64,000 nucleotides of DNA, taken from contig NZ_JAIZBG010000001.1 of NCBI RefSeq assembly GCF_022267325.1, positions 996,001-1,060,000 on the forward strand. Reading direction: 5' to 3'. The translations under genes were made by a program, and so were the position numbers. Positions 1-11,231 of this stretch are shown here, piece by piece; the first letter of the stretch is position 1, and each line of letters opens with the position of its first letter. The stretch comes from Leptospira sanjuanensis (lineage in GTDB: Bacteria > Spirochaetota > Leptospiria > Leptospirales > Leptospiraceae). The notes beneath the pieces are model-generated. The model was not told the DNA's origin and made no database searches. It saw nothing but the letters and a program-made list of their open reading frames with translations.

Positions 1-94
1 TATCCTGTTTCCAGATTCCGTAAGAGGTTTGAGCGATCGAAAAAAGAAGGATTGCAAAGGACGTAATGATGCAGAGCGCGCCGAAATCATTCAT
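1..94 (-). CDS. ccmF: CcmF-like cytochrome c haem lyase, N-terminal fragment
   Basis: The frame opens with ATG at 94 on the minus strand and runs off the left edge of the window. The 31 visible residues begin MNDFGALCIITSFAILL and form a first hydrophobic helix followed by QTSYGIWKQD, which suits the membrane N-terminus of CcmF, the haem lyase subunit that attaches haem to apocytochrome c in the periplasm. It starts 21 bases after the stop of ccmE in the same direction, the usual ccm order. The call rests on position and a short hydrophobic start, so another ccm membrane protein is possible. Confidence 0.6.
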   Translation of the reverse strand, partial: MNDFGALCIITSFAILLFSIAQTSYGIWKQD

Positions 95-115
95 ATTAAA
101 AAATTGGAATCCTTT

Positions 116-511
<396 letters not shown>

Positions 512-611
512 CGTAAAAATTCCGAATGTTTTTCGTTTTAGACCATGAAATCAGAGCGGATGGAGGGAGAAAAGTGGAAATATCCCCGTTTTATTCCGCA
601 CCGATCGAAGT

Positions 612-1382
612 TTAGGAATTCTTGATCTTGTGAACGAGAATTCCGATCCATTCCTTGATCGAAATCGTGGAGTTTTCGAGACAGGAAGTGGAAGGGAAAA
701 AGTTGTCCAACGTCAAAACCGCCTTCTGCGTTCTAAAATCCGTGGGAAAGGGGATGATCGTGATCCCTTTTTCCTGAAAGATTTCCACGGAACGTTTCAT
801 ATGAAAGGAAGAAGTCACCAGAATCACGGAAGTCCAGCCGCGTTCTTTGAGTAACTCCATCGCAAAACTCTTGTTCTCCGCCGTGTTTCGGCTTTTCGAT
901 TCCAGAATCAGGGAAGAACTCGGGATTCCCATCTGTTTTAAAAATCGTCCGGCCGGTTCCGACTCGGGAACTTCTTGATAAAAAAGATTTCCGGACCCTC
1001 CGGAAAATAGAATTCTCGGAGCCTTTTTGGCATTGTAAAGCCTGACCGTCTCGGTGAGTCTTTCGGCTGTGTTATACAATTCCACGGGTTCGTCGTGAAC
1101 GCTCAACGTGGAAACCATACCGCCTAACACGAGTATTACGTCCGCCTTCGGAACTTTTTCCAAAGAAACCGGGGGATAATAGAGCTCCAAGGATCGGATC
1201 AGAGTTTGCGAAACGGTGCTCGTGGATAAGATCCAAAGAAAAAGAACCGGAATCCAAACGGAGAATTTTTCCTTCCAGTTCTTAAGCCTCGCTCCGACGA
1301 ACAAAAGAATCAGAAGAACCAAGGACAAAGGAAATAAGACGAGCGTGGCTAATTTGGAAATGGAGAATAAGATCGTGGACAT
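612..1382 (-). CDS. DUF218 (YdcF/SanA/ElyC-like) membrane protein
   Basis: The 256-aa protein starts with two membrane helices (about residues 8-30 and 38-57). A DUF218 domain follows, with KADVILVLGG near 78-87, RILFSGGSG, and the later SRNTAENKSFAMELL and SVILVTSSFHMKRS segments that mark the family. E. coli relatives (ElyC, SanA) affect the envelope and vancomycin tolerance, but the biochemical function is unknown. The frame could extend to 1472, but the ATG at 1382 has a GGACG-type site a few bases upstream, puts the first helix at the N-terminus and avoids overlap with the tautomerase gene, so it is preferred. Confidence 0.8.
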   Translation of the reverse strand: MSTILFSISKLATLVLFPLSLVLLILLFVGARLKNWKEKFSVWIPVLFLWILSTSTVSQTLIRSLELYYPPVSLEKVPKADVILVLGGMVSTLSVHDEPVELYNTAERLTETVRLYNAKKAPRILFSGGSGNLFYQEVPESEPAGRFLKQMGIPSSSLILESKSRNTAENKSFAMELLKERGWTSVILVTSSFHMKRSVEIFQEKGITIIPFPTDFRTQKAVLTLDNFFPSTSCLENSTISIKEWIGILVHKIKNS

Positions 1383-1441
1383 AGATTCGTCCGGGATTGG
1401 AAGTCCCGGCTCCTGTGTTTGTTTAACGAAAGAAGCGGAGT

Positions 1442-1621
1442 TTATTCGAGCAGTTTTCCGCCGACCGCCCAATTTTCTTTGGCGACTTCTTCGATGACGA
1501 TGTATGTGACTTCGGGAGGTTTTCCCGCTACTCTATGCAACGTTTCGGAAAATTCTTTAACGATCTCTTCTTTTTGTTTGCGAGTGAGAGGACCGGCGAC
1601 TTGTAAGTTGACGTAAGGCAT
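1442..1621 (-). CDS. 4-oxalocrotonate tautomerase family protein (59 aa)
   Basis: A short frame begins MPYVNLQVAGPLTRKQKEEI and ends WAVGGKLLE. Pro1 after Met removal, the PLTRKQKEEIVKEFSETL helix, and the PPEVTYIVIEEVAKENWAVGG strand match the 4-OT superfamily, in which Pro1 is the general base for keto-enol tautomerisation. The normal subunit is about 60-62 residues, so it is full length. Enzymes of this fold form hexamers or dimers in the cytoplasm. The substrate cannot be read from the sequence and no aromatic-degradation genes lie nearby. It precedes the DUF218 gene in the same direction with a 59-base gap. Confidence 0.85.
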   Translation of the reverse strand: MPYVNLQVAGPLTRKQKEEIVKEFSETLHRVAGKPPEVTYIVIEEVAKENWAVGGKLLE

Positions 1622-1799
1622 GGTAAAAAACGGCTCCGCGTGAAATGATATGCTTCATTGCGACGAGCGGACGGAAATTGTAAATCGGTTTTTGAAATCA
1701 GGATCGTTGCGCGCTCTAAAAACGGTTGGGCGTTTCCGCGCATACGATCCTAGATAAGCAGAAAATACCGATCCATGCGCGGACCGGGCTCTCTGCTTC

Positions 1800-1862
1800 G
1801 GTCAAGTTATTGTAAGATTTTTCGAATTTGAAACTTGGATTTTAAAATTCAATAACTTGACC
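1800..1862. repeat. 13-bp perfect inverted repeat in a gene-free stretch (1622-1980)
   Basis: The arms GGTCAAGTTATTG (1800-1812) and CAATAACTTGACC (1850-1862) are exact reverse complements separated by 37 mostly A+T bases. It lies between the start of the tautomerase gene (1621) and the end of the lipoprotein gene (1981). No gene is supported in 1622-1980. The long loop and missing T-run argue against a simple terminator. An operator pair, a transcript structure or a small inserted element are all possible. Confidence 0.6.
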
Positions 1863-1980
1863 CCGCGTCGATCCCTAACGCATCGAGCTTCGTTTCCGCT
1901 TCGCAGAAGTCAACGCGGATGTTTCTTCGGATTTTGATTAAATCGCTCTTTTAACTCAGCGTCTCGCTCGACAGGTCGTG

Positions 1981-2382
1981 TTACATTCCATCCGGAGTAA
2001 ATGCGGCTCGATACGCTTCAAGAGGACAAGTCAAGTAAGAACAGGATTTCGCACCCGTCGTTTTCGGAGCTTCTTCGTCTTCAGAAGCTTCCGCGTCTCC
2101 GGTCCAAATTCCTTTCGAAGTCAATTCGGCGCAGGAAACCTTGATCGAGTTGGATTTTTGTCTTCCGGAAGAATAGCCCTGACAGCTCCAAACGGGAATT
2201 TCCGTAAAACAAGTGCAGTTTCCTTGGAACGCCTGCGTGTCCGTGCAATAGACGCAATCCGCTTTCGTTTCGTTGAACGCGCTCGCAAGAAGACGGATCG
2301 CCTGATCCCGATCGTATTCTTCCTTGTTATTTTGACAGAATAAAACCGGAACGATTAAGAATATTAGAATGTACTGTTTCAT
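1981..2382 (-). CDS. Cysteine-rich lipoprotein of the TonB receptor operon
   Basis: The 133-aa protein has a lipoprotein signal (FLIVPVLFC, Cys16 as lipid site) and eight further cysteines: C43, C46, C56, C58, C67, C84, C114, C119. The C43-VY-C46 and C56-T-C58 pairs could hold metal or disulfides. The start is supported by AGGAG 7-8 bases upstream. It follows the TonB receptor gene by 9 bases, so the two are almost surely co-transcribed. I do not recognise a family. A surface or periplasmic metal-handling partner of the receptor is an inference from gene order and cysteine content. Confidence 0.7.
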   Translation of the reverse strand: MKQYILIFLIVPVLFCQNNKEEYDRDQAIRLLASAFNETKADCVYCTDTQAFQGNCTCFTEIPVWSCQGYSSGRQKSNSIKVSCAELTSKGIWTGDAEASEDEEAPKTTGAKSCSYLTCPLEAYRAAFTPDGM

Positions 2383-2391
2383 CTTCTTCTC

Positions 2392-4725
<2,334 letters not shown>

Positions 4726-4780
4726 GCGAAACTCCCGGACAAACGTCCTAATCGATCAAAACGAAACGAAATCGAATTCT

Positions 4781-5113
4781 TTAGATAAGCGGGAGTGAAA
4801 GAGGGGGAGCGCGGCCTAAACGTATCGGATCGAGATCAAAGGATAAAACGAAGATCCGTGAAAAAGGAAATTTCTCAGTTTGCAGAACAGGAAAAGAACT
4901 TCGGATTAAAAAATCGGGATTCCAAAACGAATGGGACTCCCGTTGGAACTGACAGATCGGACAAGTCGGGGATGTTTTCGTTTCCTGATGGGAAGAGTAG
5001 GATTCGTGAGAAAGGTTGGAGATCTCTATTTCAGCATGGGTATGAAACTCCTTTCCCATCGAAACGACGAGCAGAAGAACAAGAAATCCGGATTTGAAAC
5101 CTTTGCCGATCAT
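4781..5113 (-). CDS. Small exported His/Cys protein upstream of TonB receptor
   Basis: The 110-aa protein has a hydrophobic N-terminus (residues 8-18), then a His-rich stretch (H24, H26, H36, H42, H61) around a CPIC pair (C51, C54), and ends with a RAPPLSLP segment. The arrangement of signal, His cluster, CPxC and a late (R)xPP resembles DUF2946-type small proteins found beside metal-related TonB receptor genes, but I cannot confirm the family. It is first in an operon with the TonB receptor (55-base gap) and Cys-rich lipoprotein. Metal binding or sensing in the periplasm is inferred. No strong ribosome binding site is visible. Confidence 0.6.
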   Translation of the reverse strand: MIGKGFKSGFLVLLLVVSMGKEFHTHAEIEISNLSHESYSSHQETKTSPTCPICQFQRESHSFWNPDFLIRSSFPVLQTEKFPFSRIFVLSFDLDPIRLGRAPPLSLPLI

Positions 5114-5119
5114 TCTAAG

Positions 5120-5146
5120 TTATCGCTAATGATAAACCAATATTAG
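5120..5146 (-). promoter_or_regulatory. Candidate operator upstream of the metal-uptake operon
   Basis: Two overlapping inverted repeats lie just upstream of the first gene of the receptor operon. TTATC (5120-5124) and GATAA (5131-5135) are spaced by six bases, and CTAAT (5126-5130) and ATTAG (5142-5146) by eleven. The A+T-rich dyad and its position suit a Fur/Zur-type repressor site. No exact known box is matched. Confidence 0.3.
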
Positions 5147-5280
5147 TAAGAGCGTCAAAACTGTAAAATCAAAAATGAAAGATTCTTGATTTCGTTTCCG
5201 CTTTTTTGCGGTTTATGCTTAGACGGTTGCGGTTTTCATCCAACTCATGTCTATGCTATAAAAGTCGAATCGAGGTGCGT

Positions 5281-5589
5281 ATGCTGGAGTTGAGACCGAT
5301 CTGTGAAAATTGCGAGAAGCCGTTGCCTCCCGAATCGACGGAAGCTTTGATTTGTTCTTTCGAATGTACGTTTTGCGTATCCTGCAACGAAAAATATCTG
5401 ATGGATATTTGTCCGAACTGCGGAGGAAATTTTGTTCCCCGTCCGATTCGACCCGTACGTAATTGGAAAGGGGATAATTATCTGGGAAAATATCCGGCAA
5501 GCGCCAAAAAGAAATTCAGACCCGTGAATGCGACCGAACATCTGGCATTCGCAAAGAAACTTTCGGAAATTCCGCCAAATCAGCGTTAA
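5281..5589 (+). CDS. DUF1272 zinc-ribbon-like protein
   Basis: The 102-aa protein starts MLELRPICENCEKPLPPES and carries CxxC pairs at CENC, CTFCVSC and CPNCGG, followed by RPIRPV and a PASAKKKF stretch. This is the DUF1272 pattern of small proteins predicted to bind zinc. The frame is open from 5206, but the ATG at 5281 has a GAGGTG site directly upstream and matches the family start. It is convergent with the fecR-like gene, with four bases between stops. Function is unknown. Confidence 0.85.
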   Translation: MLELRPICENCEKPLPPESTEALICSFECTFCVSCNEKYLMDICPNCGGNFVPRPIRPVRNWKGDNYLGKYPASAKKKFRPVNATEHLAFAKKLSEIPPNQR

Positions 5590-5593
5590 ACGA

Positions 5594-6646
5594 TTATTTT
5601 CTCAGAGTGGACATTTCGACGATCGCGGATCGCGGAATTCGGATTTGTCCTGCGTCGATCGTGCTGATCGTGTAATGATCTCCGATCTCGATCAAATAAC
5701 CTTCCTTGATCTTTCCGTCGTTCGTCTTGATCTGAACGTAGGGACGGGAGGATTTTTGCTCCGATTCCTCGATCTTTCGGAAGGATTCCAAATCCGTCGG
5801 TTCGTATTTGTTAAGCGACTTGTTTTCCCGAATCTTTTGTAAGGAATCGAGCTGAGAGCGTAGAACGGATTCTTCTTTGGACGATAACGGACCGATCTGG
5901 ATCGTAGTAGGCGCGTTCTGCGAAGAATCGACAGTGCGTTCGGCGATCGATCCCGCATCCATTCGGATGACTTGTTCCGTTTCGGTGCTGTTTATAGATT
6001 GAACTTCGATTTTTCCTTCGATCAATAGAATTCTTTCTTTATCCGGAATCGCGGAAACCAACAAGGAAGTTCCCAGCAAGACGGAGCGGATATGAGGACT
6101 ATTCGCTTCGACCGAGATCCCTTCCGGTTTGTGAACGGAAGAAAACAGGAGCGAACCGCTGTGAACGGAGATTCTCAACGTTTTTCCTTTCGATTCGATC
6201 GATGTGAGCGTGTTCGGAAAGAGTCGGAGCGAGAAGGTTCCAAGTCCGTCCAATGTCAGATCACAAAAGGATTGATTCTTTGTGGACAGTTCAATTTGAA
6301 AATTTGACGAGGCGTTGTGTTCGCAGATTCCCTGACTTGCTTTTAAATTTACCGCGATTTTGTAAGAATCTTCTCGCGTTTGATAAAATAAGAATATTCC
6401 AAAAACGAAAAATAGAGAAGCGGCTGCCGATAAAAATACTCCGGTTTTCTTCCAAGGAGAAATCATACTCTTAGGAGGAATCGGGAACTGATTCGGATCG
6501 AGAGAGCGCAAGAGCGTTTTGACGCGCATCAATTCAAAATATTCTTTTTGCGCCTCAGGATCGTTCATTAGATCCTTTGAAAGTTTTTCGGAGTCCGATG
6601 CGTTGGAGAAAAGCTGAAGCAGAATTTGTTTTGATTTTTCTTTCAT
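5594..6646 (-). CDS. FecR-domain membrane protein, partner of ECF sigma factor
   Basis: The 350-aa protein has a short cytoplasmic part (1-65), one membrane helix (about 68-88), and a periplasmic FecR domain (about 100-225: TLTSIESKGKTLRISVHSGS, LLGTSLLVSAIPDKERILLIEGKIEV). A C-terminal tail of about 49 residues has VQIKTNDGKIKEGYLIEIG. FecR proteins pass envelope signals to, or inhibit, a partner ECF sigma factor. Its ATG overlaps the sigma gene stop by four bases, so translation is coupled. The tail resembles the beta module of the divergent gene at 7236. The signal is unknown, and no TonB receptor gene is linked in the same transcript. Confidence 0.85.
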   Translation of the reverse strand: MKEKSKQILLQLFSNASDSEKLSKDLMNDPEAQKEYFELMRVKTLLRSLDPNQFPIPPKSMISPWKKTGVFLSAAASLFFVFGIFLFYQTREDSYKIAVNLKASQGICEHNASSNFQIELSTKNQSFCDLTLDGLGTFSLRLFPNTLTSIESKGKTLRISVHSGSLLFSSVHKPEGISVEANSPHIRSVLLGTSLLVSAIPDKERILLIEGKIEVQSINSTETEQVIRMDAGSIAERTVDSSQNAPTTIQIGPLSSKEESVLRSQLDSLQKIRENKSLNKYEPTDLESFRKIEESEQKSSRPYVQIKTNDGKIKEGYLIEIGDHYTISTIDAGQIRIPRSAIVEMSTLRK

Positions 6647-7191
6647 TCTTTCCCTCCTTGCAGCCAGCTTCCGTCGATTCCGGATGTTTTTAATTCTTCC
6701 CTTAAAAGCGTTAGTGCGGAAACCAATCTTCTACTAACGGTTCTTTGTGCGATTCCCGTATGGGAAGACGTTTCCGCGATGGACTTCCCATGTATACAAT
6801 GAAGAATCACGATCGATTTTTCAGGTTCTTTGAGTAAATGTATGGATTTCGATAATTTTTCTAATAAAAGTTTCTCTTCTTCCATTTTATACGCCGAAGT
6901 TTCGTAAGAAGAAACTAAATTCTCCCAAGAAGAAAATTCGACGAGGTCTTTTTCTTTTCGACTTTTTCGAAAGTAGTCGATTAACTCGTTTCTCGCAATC
7001 GAATATACCCACGTGCTTTCCGATCCTTTGCTCGAATCGAATCGTTCACGATGGTTGTGCACCTTGATAAAAGTTTCCTGGCATAATTCTTCCGCAGTCT
7101 CGTTGGTAATTCCGGACTTTAGAAAGAAAAACTTGAGTTTATTATAGTAACTCTTATACAGGTATTCAACGTTGTCTAAATTTACACTCAT
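6643..7191 (-). CDS. ECF-family RNA polymerase sigma factor
   Basis: The 182-aa protein has sigma region 2 (about 8-75: AEELCQETFIKVHNHRERFD, TWVYSIARNELIDYFRKSR) and region 4 (about 110-165: LKEPEKSIVILHCIHGKSIAETSSHTGIAQRTVSRRL). The length is normal for an ECF factor. It is transcribed with the overlapping fecR-like gene. The divergent gene at 7236 leaves only about 44 bases between starts, so both promoters are packed together or overlap the coding ends, and autoregulation covering both directions is plausible. Confidence 0.9.
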   Translation of the reverse strand: MSVNLDNVEYLYKSYYNKLKFFFLKSGITNETAEELCQETFIKVHNHRERFDSSKGSESTWVYSIARNELIDYFRKSRKEKDLVEFSSWENLVSSYETSAYKMEEEKLLLEKLSKSIHLLKEPEKSIVILHCIHGKSIAETSSHTGIAQRTVSRRLVSALTLLREELKTSGIDGSWLQGGKE

Positions 7192-7235
7192 CCGTGGAGA
7201 AGCACTTCCAAGTCTTACTACGAATGGACGTTTGC

Positions 7236-8132
7236 ATGCTTGCCAAAATTTTTCCCCGCTTTGACAAAAAATATTATTTTATAACTTTTCTTTTGATCCC
7301 CCCGCTTTTGTTCTCTTTGGATTTGAACGCGGACGTTCTAATACTGAAAGATGGGAAACGAATTAAAGCCGATAAGATTACGATGAAGAATGGCAATTCG
7401 GTTGAAATCCGAATCGGAAAAGAAACTCAAGTCATCGAATTTTCAAAGGTGGAATCTATTTTGCCGGAATTCCCCGCCAAAAAGGATCCCAAAGAGATTC
7501 GGAAAGAAAAAATTTCCAAGTTACAGGATCGTTCTCCTGTGAAAACGCGAGAGAACACCGGTCCGCTTTCCCCGGAATCGTTACCTTCGAAAACCGTGGA
7601 ACCCGCAGAAAATAATGCGACAATGCTTGCAGAGCCTAAAATAAAGAATCGGTATTACCGTTTGCAGGCGTTGATTCCAGGTTGGTCGCCGCTTTTGCTT
7701 TCGGACGATTACAAAGTGAAAGCGACGGGCGGGATCATCGCAGCATCGGAGTTGTATCTTTTGTATCGAGGTTTCGAATTTTTTGCAAAACCGGAACGTT
7801 ACTATCAGGCTCCTTCAGGCCCTTCTTCAGAAGCAACGATTCCATGGCTCTTAAGCATCAGTTCTGGATTAAATGCAAGCGCCAACGGGATTCCCGTCTT
7901 GTATTTTAATATGCAGGCTCCACACCTTGTCGTTACGCAGCGTGGTCACGTGATGGAGGATTCCGAGTTCAATCGGCAGAAGGAATTTTATGCGCTTGCG
8001 CTCGTAACGGTTTTGACCTTGGACATCGTGTTCGGTAGCGCGAATTTAATCGAAGGGAATATTAAAAGTGTCCGCTTGATTACAAGCGACGGAGGGAGAA
8101 CTTCTTCGGTCGCCATCACCTGGGTTTTTTAG
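7236..8132 (+). CDS. Exported protein divergent from ECF sigma gene, DGK beta module
   Basis: The 298-aa protein has a signal peptide (FITFLLIPPLLFSLDLNA) and a short module DVLILKDGKRIKADKITMKNG that is typical of leptospiral envelope proteins. A low-complexity Lys/Pro/Glu linker follows, then a C-terminal half with hydrophobic segments (LLSDDYKVKATGGIIAASELYLLYRG, FYALALVTVLTLDIVFGSANLI). That half resembles small membrane proteins of unknown role. The frame opens at a GTG at 7194, but the ATG at 7236 places the signal peptide properly and has GGACG upstream. It lies head-to-head with the sigma/FecR pair and may be part of its regulon. Function is unknown. Confidence 0.6.
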   Translation: MLAKIFPRFDKKYYFITFLLIPPLLFSLDLNADVLILKDGKRIKADKITMKNGNSVEIRIGKETQVIEFSKVESILPEFPAKKDPKEIRKEKISKLQDRSPVKTRENTGPLSPESLPSKTVEPAENNATMLAEPKIKNRYYRLQALIPGWSPLLLSDDYKVKATGGIIAASELYLLYRGFEFFAKPERYYQAPSGPSSEATIPWLLSISSGLNASANGIPVLYFNMQAPHLVVTQRGHVMEDSEFNRQKEFYALALVTVLTLDIVFGSANLIEGNIKSVRLITSDGGRTSSVAITWVF

Positions 8133-8282
8133 GATCAACTCTTAAAACTGAATTCGATTTATGCCTTTTCATCCCTAAGAACGAAAAACGCGCACGATCA
8201 AAAATTTACTTTATACAATTTTTTTGGCGAAGATACGAGGTGTCTCCGTATTCATTCATAGATTTTGTAAAAAGGAGAATCT

Positions 8283-9002
8283 ATGATGAGAAATATAAAA
8301 TTTATGTTGGTGATTGTTTCACTCATTGGAACGATTGTTTGCGGCCAGTCTAAAAAAGACGATTCGAATGACGTCGCTGCACTTGCACTGTTGGCACAAA
8401 TAAGTTCCGATCAAAAGCTTAATTCGCAAGTAAGTCAATTATTCTCAGCCCTTTATCCTTTGCCTGCAGATGCGAATTCGAACGCAAGAGCCTTGGGCGA
8501 CGTTGATCCTTTGTATAATCCGTTTGCCGCAGTCATTACTCAGGCTTGTCAATTGGGCGGGTCACAGACAATTGACGGAACTTTGACGGGTGGAGCCACC
8601 GGTAACACCGGAAACGATCTACTTTGGAGTTACGATAATTGCAAAGAAAATTCGATCGGTGTCGGTCCTAACGGAAATGCGATTCCGGTTCCGCTGACCT
8701 ATAACGGAACTTTGAAACGATCTTTGAATCAAAGATTCAACTCGTCGACTTCGGGTAACGTCTTTACTTCTATCAATTCCGGCACAGATCGAATTCAATC
8801 GTCTAATTATTCCATTAACGGAATCACCTTTCCTACTTTTGATATTACCTTTACAAGAAACGATTCGGTTTATACCCGAACAGAATATCAAACCGGAAAA
8901 TTCAAAGGAGTTTTGGAAGAACACGTAAAGGTCACCGGCCTATTTGACGGAAAGGCAGTCGATACGACCATTAACTATAAGATTTACTTCGGGGGCCAAT
9001 AA
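8283..9002 (+). CDS. Hypothetical lipoprotein
   Basis: The 239-aa protein starts MMRNIKFMLVIVSLIGTIVCGQ, a lipoprotein signal with lipid Cys20. A mature part follows that is rich in Asn, Ser, Thr and Gly, with two pairs of cysteines (CQLGG and NC) and a repetitive beta-like tail (TFDITFTRNDSVYTRTEYQTGKFKG). An AGGAG site lies 7 bases before the ATG. It lies 150 bases after the gene at 7236 and ends in a strong hairpin. No known family was recognised. Secretion to the outer membrane is expected. Confidence 0.7.
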   Translation: MMRNIKFMLVIVSLIGTIVCGQSKKDDSNDVAALALLAQISSDQKLNSQVSQLFSALYPLPADANSNARALGDVDPLYNPFAAVITQACQLGGSQTIDGTLTGGATGNTGNDLLWSYDNCKENSIGVGPNGNAIPVPLTYNGTLKRSLNQRFNSSTSGNVFTSINSGTDRIQSSNYSINGITFPTFDITFTRNDSVYTRTEYQTGKFKGVLEEHVKVTGLFDGKAVDTTINYKIYFGGQ

Positions 9003-9018
9003 TATAGAGTTTCTCCGT

Positions 9019-9053
9019 ATGCCGAGATTCGAAGTTACATCGAATTTCGGCAT
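9019..9053 (+). terminator. 14-bp stem hairpin after the lipoprotein gene
   Basis: ATGCCGAGATTCGA (9019-9032) pairs with TCGAATTTCGGCAT (9040-9053) with one G-U wobble and a 7-base loop, 16 bases after the stop at 9002. No long T-run follows, so it may terminate weakly or protect the 3' end. The remaining 9054-9465 shows no supported gene. Confidence 0.55.
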
Positions 9054-9465
9054 GCGAATTTTCTCAATCCATCATTCGCGTCTTCGTTCTCGAAAGTGCG
9101 ATTTTGATTGCGGCCTGATCGTAAGTTTTTTATTCCTCTTGAATCCTCGTCTTGGATGTCAGTTCAGATTATAGATTTGATTTCCCGAGAAGTCGTCTCT
9201 AAGAACACCAATTATAGATCGTTGCTTATTGTTTATAACTTTTGATCGAATTCGGGCCGTTTCCCGATTTTTAAGTCGCCGCCTGAATGAAATACATTAG
9301 GCGAAACTGATCTAAAATAGTAAGGAAAATGAAAAAGGAATTTGCCGCGTTCGGCGTTGCGAATACGTTGTCCCGGCAGTTAAACGATCGAAAAATATCA
9401 AGGTTTCGCTTAACGCGTATTTTGGTCGAATCGTAGACGAAAAAAAATCTCACTCGGAGCATCGT

Positions 9466-9765
9466 ATGAAAAAAATACTATTTCTCACCGCCTTGTTGGC
9501 GATTGGTTCGATCGGTTGTAAGCCTTGTTCGGACTTGGAAGCAAGAATCTGCTCGGATCTCGGGCCGAAATGTGAAAAATGGAAAACTCTCGGAAAGCCG
9601 GGAATGCCTTCGGCGGATCAGGATCAATATCGTTCTGGAAGAAGAAAGTTGATCGGTGTTTTGTTGGAGAGTGTAGGGTTGCTCGAGGCGAACGCACAGG
9701 TGTGTCAGGGTATGTCGAGTAATTACGATTCTCTTATTGAAAGGTTGAAACAATCGATCCAATAA
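9466..9765 (+). CDS. Small Cys-containing lipoprotein
   Basis: The 99-aa protein has a clear lipoprotein signal (MKKILFLTALLAIGSIGC, Cys18), followed by KPCSDLEARICSDLGPKCEKW and a later CQG, giving four cysteines in the mature part. A helical C-terminus (YDSLIERLKQSIQ) follows. A CGGAGC site lies 6-7 bases before ATG. It stands alone between a 460-base gene-free stretch and a convergent hydrolase gene. I do not recognise a family. Confidence 0.7.
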   Translation: MKKILFLTALLAIGSIGCKPCSDLEARICSDLGPKCEKWKTLGKPGMPSADQDQYRSGRRKLIGVLLESVGLLEANAQVCQGMSSNYDSLIERLKQSIQ

Positions 9766-9791
9766 AATAATACCTGAGGGCTTTGAACATA

Positions 9792-9820
9792 CGGGTTTCC
9801 GTTTAATACTACGAAACCCG
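9792..9820. terminator. Hairpin between convergent genes
   Basis: CGGGTTTC (9792-9799) and GAAACCCG (9813-9820) form an 8-bp stem with a 13-base loop between the stops of the lipoprotein gene (9765) and the hydrolase gene (9846). It could act in both directions. No T-run is present. Confidence 0.45.
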
Positions 9821-9845
9821 CTCGGGACATTGCCAAATTTTCCTT

Positions 9846-10682
9846 TTAGAGAACGCTTAAAATTCTTTGCAGAGTTTTTTGTTTTTCCTCAAACGGAAAG
9901 AAGTGAGTCGTTCCCGGCCATATCTCCAAAGTCGATTTCGAGTTTCCGGATTGAATTCGTTTCGCTCCTTTCGGAGAACATACCTCGTGCGGCTCCGGAA
10001 TCGTGATATGCGTTTCCGTTTTGATTCTTCCGTATTGGAACAAACTCAAATAACTTACGGAATCGAAGATCTTCGCTTCTACTTCCGGCAAACAACGCAG
10101 AATCGCTTCTCCGTTCGGTCCGCTTCGAAAACAGCTTCGGATGTAGTCGTCGTAGATTTCCGCATCCATCTTAAAGAAAGAAGGCGTTCGTTTGTAGAGT
10201 TTGGAAACCGTTTCGAGATTCTTAAATTCCCTTCTTCGTTTAATCGCGACTTTTGCGAGCGGATTGTGAAAAAGGCGGGAATATGTTACTTTCAAAAAAT
10301 CTAATACAACAGGATCGTTTGCGATCACTTTCCTGAATTTTTCGGGAGAATGATACGAAGAAAGAATAAGACTCGCACCGCCCAAAGAATGACCGACACC
10401 GATAATATCCCGCAAGTTTTCCACCTCGATCAACGCAAGAACTTGATCTCGGAAGAAATACCAATTCTTAAAATCGAGAGTCGAATCGGATTCCCCGTGA
10501 CCCGCAAAATCCAGCGCGATCACTCGGTGTGTCTTTGAAAGTTCTTCGATATAATAGCGATAGGTGAGGGCGCTGTATCCGTTGGCGTGACAGAGAAGAA
10601 CTACCCGATCGTTTTGAAAATCCGGTTCGGTATCGATATAAGAAAGATTCAGTCCCCTGAAGGAAAAGGTTTTTCTGAGCAT
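9846..10682 (-). CDS. Alpha/beta hydrolase
   Basis: The 278-aa protein has the hydrolase-1 fold: strand and oxyanion region VVLLCHANGYSA (27-38), ALDFAGHGESD (56-66), nucleophile elbow GVGHSLGG with Ser99, and the His loop GTTHFFPFE near the end. The acid position appears as Glu (IPEPHEVCSP) rather than Asp. The substrate is unknown. The frame extends upstream to a TTG at 10712 that abuts AAGGAG with no spacing, so the ATG at 10682, which matches usual hydrolase N-termini, is preferred with doubt. It is convergent with the small lipoprotein gene and divergent from the SMR gene. Confidence 0.8.
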   Translation of the reverse strand: MLRKTFSFRGLNLSYIDTEPDFQNDRVVLLCHANGYSALTYRYYIEELSKTHRVIALDFAGHGESDSTLDFKNWYFFRDQVLALIEVENLRDIIGVGHSLGGASLILSSYHSPEKFRKVIANDPVVLDFLKVTYSRLFHNPLAKVAIKRRREFKNLETVSKLYKRTPSFFKMDAEIYDDYIRSCFRSGPNGEAILRCLPEVEAKIFDSVSYLSLFQYGRIKTETHITIPEPHEVCSPKGAKRIQSGNSKSTLEIWPGTTHFFPFEEKQKTLQRILSVL

Positions 10683-10757
10683 AAAGGAGAGATTTGACCT
10701 TGATCTTTCCAACTCCTTCGGTGAACTGGTTTTCGTAAAGCCAAAACCGGAGCTTCT

Positions 10758-11145
<388 letters not shown>

Positions 11146-11211
11146 TCGTTTGTCATTGTTAAAGAAGAACGGATCGCTTCGAGTTAATAAGAAATCGATC
11201 ATCGACCGAAA

Positions 11212-11225
11212 GGGAGAATTCTCCC
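11212..11225. terminator. Palindromic hairpin between convergent SMR and NHL genes
   Basis: GGGAGAATTCTCCC is a perfect 14-bp palindrome (5-bp stem, AATT loop) followed on the plus strand by GTTCTTTTA and on the minus strand by TTTCGG. It lies between the stops at 11145 and 11232, so a two-way terminator is likely. Confidence 0.55.
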
Positions 11226-11231
11226 GTTCTT

